A stretch of DNA of 64,000 bases from Alphaproteobacteria bacterium. GTDB lineage: Bacteria > Pseudomonadota > Alphaproteobacteria > Micropepsales > Micropepsaceae. The DNA is taken from the NCBI GenBank assembly GCA_019245415.1, contig JAFARO010000012.1, positions 1-64,000 on the forward strand, in the 5' to 3' direction. The translations under genes were made by a program, and so were the position numbers. Position 1 is the stretch's first letter; every line of letters begins with the position of its first letter. Under the pieces are notes generated by a model. It was not told the origin of the DNA. It searched no databases and worked only from the letters and a program-made list of their open reading frames with translations. Of this stretch, positions 37,134 to 45,270 are shown piece by piece.

Positions 37134-37946
37134 ATGGCCGCCAGGAACCCCATCGCCGCCTTCGCTCTCGCCGCCGCCGCGCTGCTGCCCGAGGCCGCAT
37201 CGGCGGCGCAGGATCTGAGCGGTTTCAGCGGCCTCTTGAGCGGCGGTTTCATCTATGCCCGCACGCGCGCCGGCTCGGACGTCGCGGACTCGGACCAGTA
37301 TGTCGGCCAGGGCTCGCTGCTTTACACCTTCGACAATCCCGGCTTCGCCGCGCAGATCGACGTGACCGACGACAATTATTTCGGCACCCGTCACGAGCTT
37401 GCGCATATCTGGTCGGCCGGCGGCAGCCTGTTCTGGCGCGACAGCAAGGGCACCATCGGGCTCAGCGGCAGCTACTTCGCGGTCGACGCGGCCGCCGACC
37501 CCTTGTTCAGCGGCAAGAAGTCGCTCGAAAGCTACGGCGCGTTCGGCGAGTACTACGTCTCGAACAATTTCACGCTACAGGCGCGCGGCGGCGGCACCGA
37601 AGGCGGCGGCGTCGGGCTCCAGGCCTGGTACGGCTCGGGCGGCCTCACCTGGTACGACACGCCCGATCTGGCCGCCCATGTCGAGGCGAGCTACACCTCC
37701 TACAGCTCCGGCAAGAACTGGACGGGGATCGAAGGTGTGTTCGAATATTTGCCGTTCCGCAGCCTGCCGGCGAATATCTATATCGGCTACGACTACGCCA
37801 ACATCTCGCATGGCGGCGACTCGGCGGCGATCTTCTTGGGTCTCACCTGGCATTTCAGCGCCGGCCGCACGCTCGTCGACTACGAGCGCAGCGGCCCGAT
37901 CCAGTGGACCGGCGACGACAAGCCCGGCGCGAATCTGAAGTTCTAA
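37134..37946 (+). CDS. Outer-membrane beta-barrel protein, unknown role
   Basis: A 270-residue exported protein with a signal peptide (about residues 1-24, ending SAA). The mature sequence alternates polar and aromatic residues (GGFIYARTR, QGSLLYTFDNPGFAAQIDV, SYTSYSSGKNWTGIEGVFEYL) and ends in a strand-like segment near Phe270, all typical of a small barrel. It starts 10 bases after the HlyD gene, so it belongs to the secretion operon. It has no RTX repeats and is unlikely to be the exported substrate. It could be an accessory porin or a cell-surface partner. Confidence 0.7.
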   Translation: MAARNPIAAFALAAAALLPEAASAAQDLSGFSGLLSGGFIYARTRAGSDVADSDQYVGQGSLLYTFDNPGFAAQIDVTDDNYFGTRHELAHIWSAGGSLFWRDSKGTIGLSGSYFAVDAAADPLFSGKKSLESYGAFGEYYVSNNFTLQARGGGTEGGGVGLQAWYGSGGLTWYDTPDLAAHVEASYTSYSSGKNWTGIEGVFEYLPFRSLPANIYIGYDYANISHGGDSAAIFLGLTWHFSAGRTLVDYERSGPIQWTGDDKPGANLKF

Positions 37947-37964
37947 GACTCTTCGTTCCGGGCT

Positions 37965-38138
37965 TTACTTCCGCGCCGGCGGATGATCGCCGCGGGGCGA
38001 TTTATCGTCGCGCGCTTTCGGCAGGCCGCCATAGAGGCCGTCGCGGTTGCGGTCGAAATCGGTCTTGGGCGTCTCCTTGCCGCGGCCGAAATCGACCAGC
38101 GGGCTGTCTTCTTCCTTCTTGGGGTTCTTGAGCGACAT
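37965..38138 (-). CDS. Small hydrophilic protein (57 residues)
   Basis: Reads MSLKNPKKEEDSPLVDFGRG and continues highly charged to the end, with many Lys, Asp, Arg and Pro and no hydrophobic core. It is probably intrinsically disordered. An AGGAG ribosome site lies 7 bases before the ATG. The segment DFDRNRDGLYGGLP is the only distinctive phrase. It is convergent with the barrel-protein gene and 56 bases downstream of egtD on the same strand. Function unknown. Confidence 0.55.
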   Translation of the reverse strand: MSLKNPKKEEDSPLVDFGRGKETPKTDFDRNRDGLYGGLPKARDDKSPRGDHPPARK

Positions 38139-38194
38139 CGCGCGTCTCCTGTCCAAAGAGGAAAACGGGCGGCGCGGAGCGATGTTCCGGCGGT

Positions 38195-39160
38195 TCAGCA
38201 GGCCAGCCAGTGCAGGCTGAACAGACGGTCGGGATCGCACCAGGTCCGGACCGGCCCGAAGCCGGCGCGATGCGCGAGGGCATGCAGGCCGTCCACGGTG
38301 TATTTGTAGGAATTCTCCGTGTGGATGGTCTCGCCTTCATCGAAGGCGAAGAGGCGCCCGGCGACGCGCGCGCGCTGCGCCTTCAGGCTCATCAGATGCA
38401 TCTCGATGCGCTTCAGCGGCGCATTGTAGAAGGCCGAATGCGCGAAGGCGTCGGGATCGAAATCCGCGTCGAGCTCGCGGTTGGCGCGGGCGAGCAGGTT
38501 CTTGTTGAACGCTTCGGTCACGCCCAGCGCGTCGTTGTAGGCGGCGTGGAGCACGGCAGGGTCCTTGACCAGGTCGACGCCCAGAAGCAGCCCGCCGCCT
38601 TTGAGCATAGAGGCGCTGCGGCGCAGGAACCGCAGGGCCTCGGAAGGTCCGAGGTTGCCGATGGTCGAGCCCGGAAAGAATCCGACGCGCCTGGCATCGC
38701 GCGGCAAGGACGGCAGCTCCAGCGGCTCGAGGAAATCGGCGACAACCGGAATCACCTCGAGGCCGGCATGCAGGCGCGCGAGCCGCCGGGCCATCGCCGC
38801 CAGATAATCGCCCGAGATGTCGACCGGCACATAGGCCGCGATGTTCTTAAGCGCGCCGAGCAGCAATGTCGCCTTCTCGAGCGAACCGGCGCCGAATTCG
38901 ATCACCGCGGCGTGGGCTCCGATCAGCGACGCGATCTCGCCTGCGTGCTGCGTCAACAGGCCCAGTTCGGTGCGCGTGGGATAATATTCGGGGAGTGCTG
39001 TGATGCGCGTGAACAGCTCCGAGCCCTCGCGGTCGTAGAAATACTTGCACGGCGCCCGCTTGGGCTTCGCGCTCAAGCCTTCGCAGAGATCGCGCGCGAA
39101 GCTGCTCTCGCTTTGCGGGCGGCTCCGGAATTCGGGCGCGACAAGGCCGGCGATGCTCAT
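38195..39160 (-). CDS. egtD: L-histidine N-alpha-methyltransferase EgtD
   Basis: S-adenosylmethionine-dependent enzyme that trimethylates histidine to hercynine, the first step of ergothioneine synthesis. It has 321 residues, the normal length. Marks are CKYFYDREGSELFTRITALP, the SAM-binding segment VIEFGAGSLEKATLLL, YVPVDISGDYL, the FFPGSTIGNL segment and the C-terminal ENSYKYTVDG. The ATG at 39160 overlaps the egtB stop; the longer frame upstream is within egtB. It is the second gene of an egtB-egtD operon. Confidence 0.93.
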   Translation of the reverse strand: MSIAGLVAPEFRSRPQSESSFARDLCEGLSAKPKRAPCKYFYDREGSELFTRITALPEYYPTRTELGLLTQHAGEIASLIGAHAAVIEFGAGSLEKATLLLGALKNIAAYVPVDISGDYLAAMARRLARLHAGLEVIPVVADFLEPLELPSLPRDARRVGFFPGSTIGNLGPSEALRFLRRSASMLKGGGLLLGVDLVKDPAVLHAAYNDALGVTEAFNKNLLARANRELDADFDPDAFAHSAFYNAPLKRIEMHLMSLKAQRARVAGRLFAFDEGETIHTENSYKYTVDGLHALAHRAGFGPVRTWCDPDRLFSLHWLAC

Positions 39161-40329
39161 GCGTCCTCCGCGAGCCGGATGCCGGTGAACTGCCAGCGTG
39201 CCGACGGGGTGAAGAAATTGCGATAGCTCGGTCGCGCGTGACCAAAGGGCGTGGCGAAGGAACTGCCGCGCAGGACGAGCTGGCCCACCATGAACTTGCC
39301 ATTGTATTCCGCCGCCGCGCCGGCGAAGGCTTTGAAGCCGGGATAGGGATCGTACGACGAGCGCGTCCATTGCCAGGCGTGGGCGAACATCTCCTCGCAG
39401 CCGATATTCACCGCCGCTTCCCATTCGAACTCGGTCGGCAGCCGCTTTCCCGCCCAGGCCGCATACGCTGCGGCTTCATGGAAGCTCACATGCATCACCG
39501 GCTCGTGCGGATCGATGCGGCGCGGGCCCGCAAGGCTGAAGAGGCGGTCGTCGTCCTGCCAATAGAGCGGCCGCTCCCAACCCTCGCTCCGGCGCAGCGC
39601 CCAGCCGTCCGAGAGCCAGAATTCCGGCCGCGCATAGCCGCCGTCGGCGATGAACTCGGCAAACTCGCCGCAGGTCGCAAGTCGCGAGGCGATGCGGAAC
39701 GGGCGCAGGGTCACGGTGTGGCGCGGGCTTTCGTTGTCGAAGGCGAAACCGACGCCCTGATGCCCGATCTCGAACTGGCCACCAGGATGGAAATGCCAGC
39801 GCAGCGGCTTGGCTTCGCGCATCGCGACCGGGGCCTGCCTGTACACCGGCAACAGCGGATTGCGCGAGAACGCATGCAGGATGTCGGTCAGCATCAGCTC
39901 CTGATGCTGTTGCTCGTGATGGAGCCCGAGCTCGATGAGTTCGCGGCACACCGGATCGCCGAGCGCGCCCTGCATCGCGTCATCGACGTGACGGCGCCAT
40001 GCCAGCACGCGCGCCAGCTCCGGACGCGACAGCATTCCGCGCTGCGCGCGCGGATAGGGATCGCCGAGACCGAGATAATACGAATTGAACAGCGAATCGA
40101 AATCCGCATCGAAGACATCATAGCCCTCGCGTTCACGAAGGATCATCCGCTCGAAGAACCATGTCGTGTGCGCCAGATGCCACTTGGTCGGGCTGGCGTC
40201 GGGCATGGACTGGACGCATTGATCTTCCGGCGACAGCGGGCGGGCGATGTCCTCGCTCAGGCGGCGGATGGCGGCATAGCGCGCGCCCAGATCGCGCGCG
40301 GCCGCATCGTGCTCAGCCGGAAAGGACAT
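39157..40329 (-). CDS. egtB: Hercynine oxygenase / sulfoxide synthase EgtB
   Basis: Non-heme iron enzyme that joins hercynine to a thiol (gamma-glutamylcysteine or cysteine) in ergothioneine synthesis. The 390 residues begin with a DinB-like domain holding HLAHTTWFFE and the iron-binding HX3HXE motif HEQQHQE. The C-terminal formylglycine-generating-enzyme-like domain shows PRHTVTLRPFRIA, GKRLPTEFEWEAA and the end motif YRNFFTPSARWQFTGIRLA. The ATG at 40329 is preferred to the in-frame start at 40416. No egtA, egtC or egtE is nearby, as in many proteobacteria. Confidence 0.93.
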   Translation of the reverse strand: MSFPAEHDAAARDLGARYAAIRRLSEDIARPLSPEDQCVQSMPDASPTKWHLAHTTWFFERMILREREGYDVFDADFDSLFNSYYLGLGDPYPRAQRGMLSRPELARVLAWRRHVDDAMQGALGDPVCRELIELGLHHEQQHQELMLTDILHAFSRNPLLPVYRQAPVAMREAKPLRWHFHPGGQFEIGHQGVGFAFDNESPRHTVTLRPFRIASRLATCGEFAEFIADGGYARPEFWLSDGWALRRSEGWERPLYWQDDDRLFSLAGPRRIDPHEPVMHVSFHEAAAYAAWAGKRLPTEFEWEAAVNIGCEEMFAHAWQWTRSSYDPYPGFKAFAGAAAEYNGKFMVGQLVLRGSSFATPFGHARPSYRNFFTPSARWQFTGIRLAEDA

Positions 40330-40444
40330 GACACAAAACCCCTTCGCAACGGACCTTGGGACAAACGAACGGTGGTGAAGATCGTTCAGCCGCCCGGCGC
40401 GCGCGAATTCTGGCACGGCTCCGGCATGGTTAACAAATCGCGCT

Positions 40445-41077
40445 TCAGCCGCCGGGCCGCGTGCCGTCAGGCGGTTGCGGCTCGGTGAAGGCCCAGGGCG
40501 TCACGGTCTGCATGCGGTTGGCCGGCACCTGCTCGCGCGGCGGCGTCTGCGGCGCCGCGGAGATCGTGGTGCCGAATTGCGGGCCCGGCTTTTCGCTGAT
40601 GCTTTCGATATAGGAGACCAGCTCCCACACCGTGCGATCGGGAAGCATCGCGCCCCAGGCCGGCATGCCGTTGGCGCGGCCCTGCACGATCGTCATGTAA
40701 ATGGCGCCGGGCGAAGACCCATAGAGCCAGTTGGCGTCGCTGAGCGCGGGTCCCATGCCGCCGCCGCCATTGGCCGCGTGGCAGCCGGAGCAGTTGAAGG
40801 TGTCGAAGTCGCGCTTGCCGCGCTCGGCCGCATCGGGATCGCTTGCCAACGGATTGCTGAGAGCGACATTCAGCCCGGTCGGCGCGCCGCCCGGATAGAC
40901 GCGGCTAGCGGGCACGCGCAGCATGGCATTGGCGGGAACGGCGCCGTTGTAGCCGGTCGCCACCGGCGCGCCGGGCGCAGGCGCGGTTCCGGGCGACGGC
41001 ATCAGGAAGATGCCGGCGGCGACGGCGATCACGATCACCACGGCGATCGCGGCGACGATCCAGCGCAGCTTATCCAT
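40445..41077 (-). CDS. xoxG: c-type cytochrome, XoxG-like
   Basis: Membrane-anchored or secreted cytochrome c of 210 residues, last gene of an eight-gene operon. An N-terminal hydrophobic helix (about residues 5-29) serves as signal or anchor. The single heme motif is CSGCH, and a Met ligand is likely in GMPAWGAMLPD. A Pro-rich tail follows. Its position after xoxF and xoxJ indicates it accepts electrons from the alcohol dehydrogenase and passes them to the oxidase encoded upstream. The ATG at 41077 overlaps the xoxJ stop by 8 bases; an in-frame ATG at 41089 is possible. Confidence 0.82.
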   Translation of the reverse strand: MDKLRWIVAAIAVVIVIAVAAGIFLMPSPGTAPAPGAPVATGYNGAVPANAMLRVPASRVYPGGAPTGLNVALSNPLASDPDAAERGKRDFDTFNCSGCHAANGGGGMGPALSDANWLYGSSPGAIYMTIVQGRANGMPAWGAMLPDRTVWELVSYIESISEKPGPQFGTTISAAPQTPPREQVPANRMQTVTPWAFTEPQPPDGTRPGG

Positions 41078-41870
41078 TGCGGACTCCATCTATCTCCACC
41101 AGCGGAACGCCATAAGCCGTCAGGATGATTCGGATGGCGCCTTTCTCGCGCAGCAGCGCGGCGTCGAGCTTGTCGCGCAACGCGTCGTCGCCGGGGCGCA
41201 CGCCCATCGCGATGGCGAAACGAAAGCGCAGCGGCGCGAAGGCTTCGGTGCCGGTGATCGCGCGCATCTCGAGCAACGAGCCGGAGCGGCGCGCGAAATA
41301 GCCGCCCAAGGGACCCCACACGGCGGCGACGTCGACCTCCTTGTCGCGCACGGCCTCGATCAGCCGCGCCGGCGGATTGGGCTTGCTGAAATCGCCCTGG
41401 ATCATGTAGCCGCGCACATTGTCGACGATGCCTTCGCGGCCCAGCGCGGCGACCGGGGGAGTCGAATCGTCGCCGATCAGGTGCACGCCGATTATCAGCC
41501 GGCGCAATCGCGGATCGCGGAGCGAACTCAAGTCCAGCGCGTCCTTCCTGCGGGCGACGAAGACATAGGTCGAGGCGTAGTAGGGCCGGGTGGTCTCTAT
41601 CCCCTCCATGCCCGCCGTCACGCCCGGCACCACGTCGCAGCGATGCGCGAACAGCGTGTGTTTGAGGAACCGCGCGTTCTGCAGCGCATAGGCGTATTGC
41701 ACGGTATCTTTGAGGTCGCGCGCGATCAGCGCCGCGATCCTGTTCTCGAAGCCCTCTCCCGCCTTGTTGGAGAAGGGCAGGTTGTTGTCGTCCGCGCAGA
41801 CCCGAAGCACGCCGGCCTGCGCGGGCGCCGTCAGCACCAGCAAGGCGAGCATCGCGCTAATGCGGCGCAT
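41070..41870 (-). CDS. xoxJ: Periplasmic XoxJ/MxaJ-like binding protein
   Basis: A 266-residue exported protein of the amino-acid-binding fold (SBP family 3), with a signal peptide of about 19 residues. The mature start VLRVCADDNNLPFSN is typical of MxaJ/XoxJ proteins that accompany PQQ methanol dehydrogenases. Other phrases are CDVVPGVTAGMEGIETTRPYY and DVAAVWGPLGGYFA. In methylotrophs XoxJ helps activate XoxF rather than transporting a solute. It overlaps xoxF by 14 bases and the cytochrome gene by 8, so all three are coupled. Confidence 0.85.
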   Translation of the reverse strand: MRRISAMLALLVLTAPAQAGVLRVCADDNNLPFSNKAGEGFENRIAALIARDLKDTVQYAYALQNARFLKHTLFAHRCDVVPGVTAGMEGIETTRPYYASTYVFVARRKDALDLSSLRDPRLRRLIIGVHLIGDDSTPPVAALGREGIVDNVRGYMIQGDFSKPNPPARLIEAVRDKEVDVAAVWGPLGGYFARRSGSLLEMRAITGTEAFAPLRFRFAIAMGVRPGDDALRDKLDAALLREKGAIRIILTAYGVPLVEIDGVRNG

Positions 41871-43647
41871 TGGCGGCTCCGAGCGAGAAGACGAGCAGGG
41901 TGCTGCCGCCGCTGGTGAAGGCGGGAAGATCGCCCATCGCGCCGGTATAGCCGAGCGCGCCGTTGCGTACGCGCGGATCGAGACCGGCCGACTTGACCGC
42001 CAGCGCCCCGGCCCAGCCGCCGACCCCGGACAGCATCGCGATATACTGGTTGCCGTCCGCGCCCTGATAGGTGATCGGCTGGCCGATGAAACCCGACGGC
42101 GCGTGGAAGCGGTAGAGCAGCTTGCCGCTGCGCGCGTCCACCACCTTGAACCAGCGGTCCATGGTGCCGTAGACCGCGATGTTGCCGGCGGTGACCATCG
42201 TGCCGCTCCACACCGGAAACTTCTCGTGGATCGCCCACACTTTCTTGCGCTGGGTCAGGTCCCACGCCGCGAATTCGCCGCGGTAATTGCCGGGCCCCGC
42301 ATACATGTCGACGGTGGCGCCGATATAGGGCGTGCCGGCGATGTAGCCGACCTCGCTCGCCTCATAGTCCATGCACAGATGCTGGTGCGGAATGTAGAGC
42401 AGCCGGGTCAGCGGCGAGTATGCGGTCGGCTGCCAGTCCTTGGCGCCGGGCGAGGCGGGACAGATGCCGGTGACGTTCTTGTTCGACATGGTGCGGAGCG
42501 CGGGGTTCATCACCGGGCGGCCCGCCTTGATGTCGAAGCTCTTTTCCGAGGTGATGGTGTCGTAGGCGTCGGCAGAATAGATCCGTCCCGTCGCGCGGTC
42601 GATCACGAACATGAAGCCGTCGCGTCCGGGATGGACGAGGACATGGGTCGGCTTGCCGCCGATCGGAAGATCGAGCAGCAGATTCTCGTTGACCTCGTCG
42701 TAGTCGTAGAGGTCGTGCGGATTGAGCTGGTCGGCCCACACCGCCTCGCCGGTGTCGGCGTCGCGGGCAAAGATCGTCGTGGTCCATTTGTTGTCGCCGG
42801 GACGCTCGTCGGGATTCCATGGCCCCGGATTGCCGGTGCCGTAGAAGACGAGATTGGTCGCCGGGTCGTAGGCGATCCAGCCCCATACCGGGCCGCCGCC
42901 GACCTGCCAGCGTCCCGGCGGCCAGGTCTTGACGCCGAGATCCTTGCCCTGCGCGTCCTTGTAATAGGGATGGAAGCGCGGCCCGATCAGCACGTCCTTG
43001 TCCGGGCCGACGGAGTAGGCGCGCCAGGCGATCTTGCCGCTGTTCTCGTCGAGCGCGGTCAGCCAGCCGCGCACGCCCATCTCGCCGCCGGAATTGCCGA
43101 CGAGGATTTTTCCCTTCACCGCCAGGGGCGCCATGGTCAAGGTCATGCCCTTGGTGAACTCGCCGAGCTTGACCGCCCAGACTTCCTTGCCCGTCTTGGC
43201 GTCGACGGCGACGGTGTGGTCGTCCAGCGTGTTGAAGAAGATCTTGCCGTTGTCGAAGACCTCGCCGCGGTTGACGACGTCGCAGCAGGCTTCGCCTTGC
43301 GACGACGGATCGACGCGCGGCGAGTATTTCCATTTGAGATCGCCGGTGGTGGCGTCGAGCGCGAACAGCTCGTTGGGATAGGCGCCGACGACGTACATCG
43401 TGTCGCCGACCACGATGGGCGCCGCCTCCTGGCCGTGATTGGTGCCGACCGAGAAGCTCCAGGCGACGTGCAGCCCCGCGGCATTGTCCGGCGTGATCTG
43501 CTTCAAGCCGCTGAAGCGGGTGTTGGCGTAGTTCTTCTGCGGCATCACCCATTGCTTGTCGTCCCTGGCGAGTTGGCCCAGATCCGCGGCCGTCGCGGCA
43601 AGGCCCAGCGCCAGCAAGGCCACCAAAGCGCAGAGCAGCAATCTCAT
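41857..43647 (-). CDS. xoxF: PQQ-dependent alcohol dehydrogenase, lanthanide (XoxF) type
   Basis: Periplasmic quinoprotein of 596 residues with a signal peptide (about residues 1-21). It is a beta-propeller enzyme that oxidises methanol or other primary alcohols. The vicinal disulfide pair is Cys121-Cys122 (GEACCDVV). The metal/PQQ region includes YGTGNPGPW and, 42 residues after that Asn, catalytic Asp315 followed by Asp317 in HDLYDYDEVNE. The second Asp distinguishes lanthanide-dependent XoxF enzymes from calcium-dependent MxaF, which has Ala there. The ATG overlaps the stop of the CtaG-like gene. Substrate range is not readable. Confidence 0.9.
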   Translation of the reverse strand: MRLLLCALVALLALGLAATAADLGQLARDDKQWVMPQKNYANTRFSGLKQITPDNAAGLHVAWSFSVGTNHGQEAAPIVVGDTMYVVGAYPNELFALDATTGDLKWKYSPRVDPSSQGEACCDVVNRGEVFDNGKIFFNTLDDHTVAVDAKTGKEVWAVKLGEFTKGMTLTMAPLAVKGKILVGNSGGEMGVRGWLTALDENSGKIAWRAYSVGPDKDVLIGPRFHPYYKDAQGKDLGVKTWPPGRWQVGGGPVWGWIAYDPATNLVFYGTGNPGPWNPDERPGDNKWTTTIFARDADTGEAVWADQLNPHDLYDYDEVNENLLLDLPIGGKPTHVLVHPGRDGFMFVIDRATGRIYSADAYDTITSEKSFDIKAGRPVMNPALRTMSNKNVTGICPASPGAKDWQPTAYSPLTRLLYIPHQHLCMDYEASEVGYIAGTPYIGATVDMYAGPGNYRGEFAAWDLTQRKKVWAIHEKFPVWSGTMVTAGNIAVYGTMDRWFKVVDARSGKLLYRFHAPSGFIGQPITYQGADGNQYIAMLSGVGGWAGALAVKSAGLDPRVRNGALGYTGAMGDLPAFTSGGSTLLVFSLGAANAPH

Positions 43648-44246
43648 GGCGTCACCAGCTCCCGATCAGAAGTCATCCAGCGCGCGAACAGGAAAGTCGC
43701 CAGCCCGAAGAAGATGAGATTGGCGGGCACCCACATCAGCAGGCCCGCGATCTGCTGGTCTTCGAGCGGGGTCAACCCGAAGCGCAGCGCATTCTCGCCC
43801 GGCATGGTGCAGACGGCGCTGGGCGCGAACACCATCACCACGCCGGGCAGGTCGGTCGCCACCGCGGCGGTCATCACCAGCAACGCGCGCGCGCCGTAGC
43901 TCGCATGGCGCCGCGAGAAGGCGGCGCTCCAGAACAGAATTGCGGCGGCGAGAATGCTGAGCAGCTCGAACAGCTCGGCTGCGGGATGCAGCGCGGCCCA
44001 ACGGAACGCCGCCGGCCAATGCCAGAACAAAAAGATTCCGACAAACGCGCACCAGCCGGTGACCGGTTTGACGTCGCAGTCAAGGGCGGCAGCCAGCAAG
44101 GGTGCCGCGACCGCGACCAGCAGAAGATGCTGCAGCATATGCAGGGCGAAGAGCTCGCCGGCCATCTGCACCAGCGGCGGCAACACGGTCGCCAGCGCGA
44201 CGACCGCACCGCAGGCCAGAAGAAGAGGGCGCCTCACGGCGTGCAT
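43644..44246 (-). CDS. ctaG: CtaG/Caa3_CtaG-family membrane protein
   Basis: An integral membrane protein of 200 residues with about six hydrophobic segments. It looks like the Caa3_CtaG assembly factor family (copper delivery to the oxidase): LFALHMLQHLLLVAVAAPLL, FLFWHWPAAFRWA and TPLEDQQIAGLLMWVPANL. The His and Met residues in these helices could handle copper. The ATG at 44246 starts inside the end of the previous gene; the stop overlaps xoxF (ATGA). It is in the middle of the oxidase-dehydrogenase operon. Confidence 0.82.
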   Translation of the reverse strand: MHAVRRPLLLACGAVVALATVLPPLVQMAGELFALHMLQHLLLVAVAAPLLAAALDCDVKPVTGWCAFVGIFLFWHWPAAFRWAALHPAAELFELLSILAAAILFWSAAFSRRHASYGARALLVMTAAVATDLPGVVMVFAPSAVCTMPGENALRFGLTPLEDQQIAGLLMWVPANLIFFGLATFLFARWMTSDRELVTP

Positions 44247-44659
44247 AGCGGCGTCCCCAGCGAGGCGATGGTGTTGAAGGCGATTGCCGCGAAGAACCAC
44301 AGGCTCGAGAACAGCCCCCAGATGGCGAGGAACTTCACGCGGCTTTCGACCTGCACCTCGGTGCCGATGCCGTGGGCGTCGACCTCCGCGCGCGCATTGC
44401 GCAGCAGCCAGAGCGCGACCGCGCCGCCCGCGATGGCGGCCAGGATCGCGACCGCGTCGAACGCCGCCAGGATGCCGCGCAAGGTGCCGGGCCAGTCGAT
44501 CGGCGTGGGATGGTCGGAGCCGTAGCACGCCGTCGCCGAGACGCCGTAGCCGAGGAGGAGCTGTCCGACCCAGAAGATCGGCGCCGCGCAGCAGGCGAAC
44601 ATGCCGAGGTAGAAGCGCCGCGGCGCCCGCAGGGGCGGGAGATGGACGATCCCGCTCAT
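44234..44659 (-). CDS. Small membrane protein of the oxidase operon, unknown
   Basis: A 141-residue protein with three likely membrane segments (about residues 19-38, 62-84 and 108-128). Cysteines occur in MFACCAAPIF and in ATACYG. I cannot match it to a named family. It could be a fourth oxidase subunit or an assembly protein, which is inference from its place between ctaE and the CtaG-like gene. It overlaps both neighbours (ATGA at its start, 13 bases at its end). Confidence 0.7.
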   Translation of the reverse strand: MSGIVHLPPLRAPRRFYLGMFACCAAPIFWVGQLLLGYGVSATACYGSDHPTPIDWPGTLRGILAAFDAVAILAAIAGGAVALWLLRNARAEVDAHGIGTEVQVESRVKFLAIWGLFSSLWFFAAIAFNTIASLGTPLCTP

Positions 44660-45270
44660 GCGCTGAGCCCCAGATGCGGCGTGACGTAGAAGGTGAAGAA
44701 GACCGCGAGCCACACCACGTCGACGAAATGCCAGTAGAGCGCGCCGATATGGACATGGGCATAGCGGAAGCGGTTGAAGTAGCCGAGCGCCGACCACAAG
44801 GTCAGCGCCGCCAGCATCAGCACGCCCAACAGAACATGGGCCATGTGGAATCCGGTGACGACGAAATAGAGCGCCGAATAGGTGGAGGAAGGCAGCGAGA
44901 ATTTCTTCTCCGCCCATTCGAAATACTGCACGGCCAGGAAGACGATGCCGAGCAATGTGCCGGCGCCCAGTCCCCACACCAGGCGCCATTTGCTGCCGTG
45001 CTCGATGCCGAACTGCGCCCAGGCGACGGCGGCGCTCGACAGCAGCAGGATGATGGTGTTCGGCGCGGCCAGCGTGAATTCCGGCGGTCCGCCTTCGGGG
45101 AAGCTGCCCGGCGTGTGCGGCTGGACGGCGAGATAGTAATAGCTGAACAGCAGATAGGCGAAGAGCGCGCCTTCGGTGAAGACGACGAAGATCATCGCCC
45201 ACCATCCGTTGGCCCTGGTGTCTACCGGCCCGACCGGCAACGCGGTTTGAAGACGAATCCGGTCAGCCAC
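44656..45270 (-). CDS. ctaE: Cytochrome c oxidase subunit III
   Basis: Inner-membrane subunit of 204 residues with about five membrane segments, the short form found in caa3-type and related oxidases. Conserved parts are GWWAMIFVVFTEGALFAYLL, the Glu in FLAVQYFEWAEK, GFHMAHVLLGVLMLA and YWHFVDVVWLAVFF near the C-terminus. It overlaps ctaD by 8 bases and the next gene by 4. Subunit III stabilises the catalytic subunit I. Confidence 0.93.
   Translation of the reverse strand: MADRIRLQTALPVGPVDTRANGWWAMIFVVFTEGALFAYLLFSYYYLAVQPHTPGSFPEGGPPEFTLAAPNTIILLLSSAAVAWAQFGIEHGSKWRLVWGLGAGTLLGIVFLAVQYFEWAEKKFSLPSSTYSALYFVVTGFHMAHVLLGVLMLAALTLWSALGYFNRFRYAHVHIGALYWHFVDVVWLAVFFTFYVTPHLGLSA

Noticed and set aside
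37134..37946. Barrel protein considered as the type I secretion substrate
   Set aside because: It has an N-terminal signal peptide and no RTX nonapeptides or C-terminal secretion signal, so it is exported by Sec and inserted in the outer membrane.
40426..40433. TTAACCAT on the minus strand before egtB, considered as a CtrA half-site
   Set aside because: A single 8-base half-site without the second half is weak evidence, and no ctrA gene or other support is in the window.
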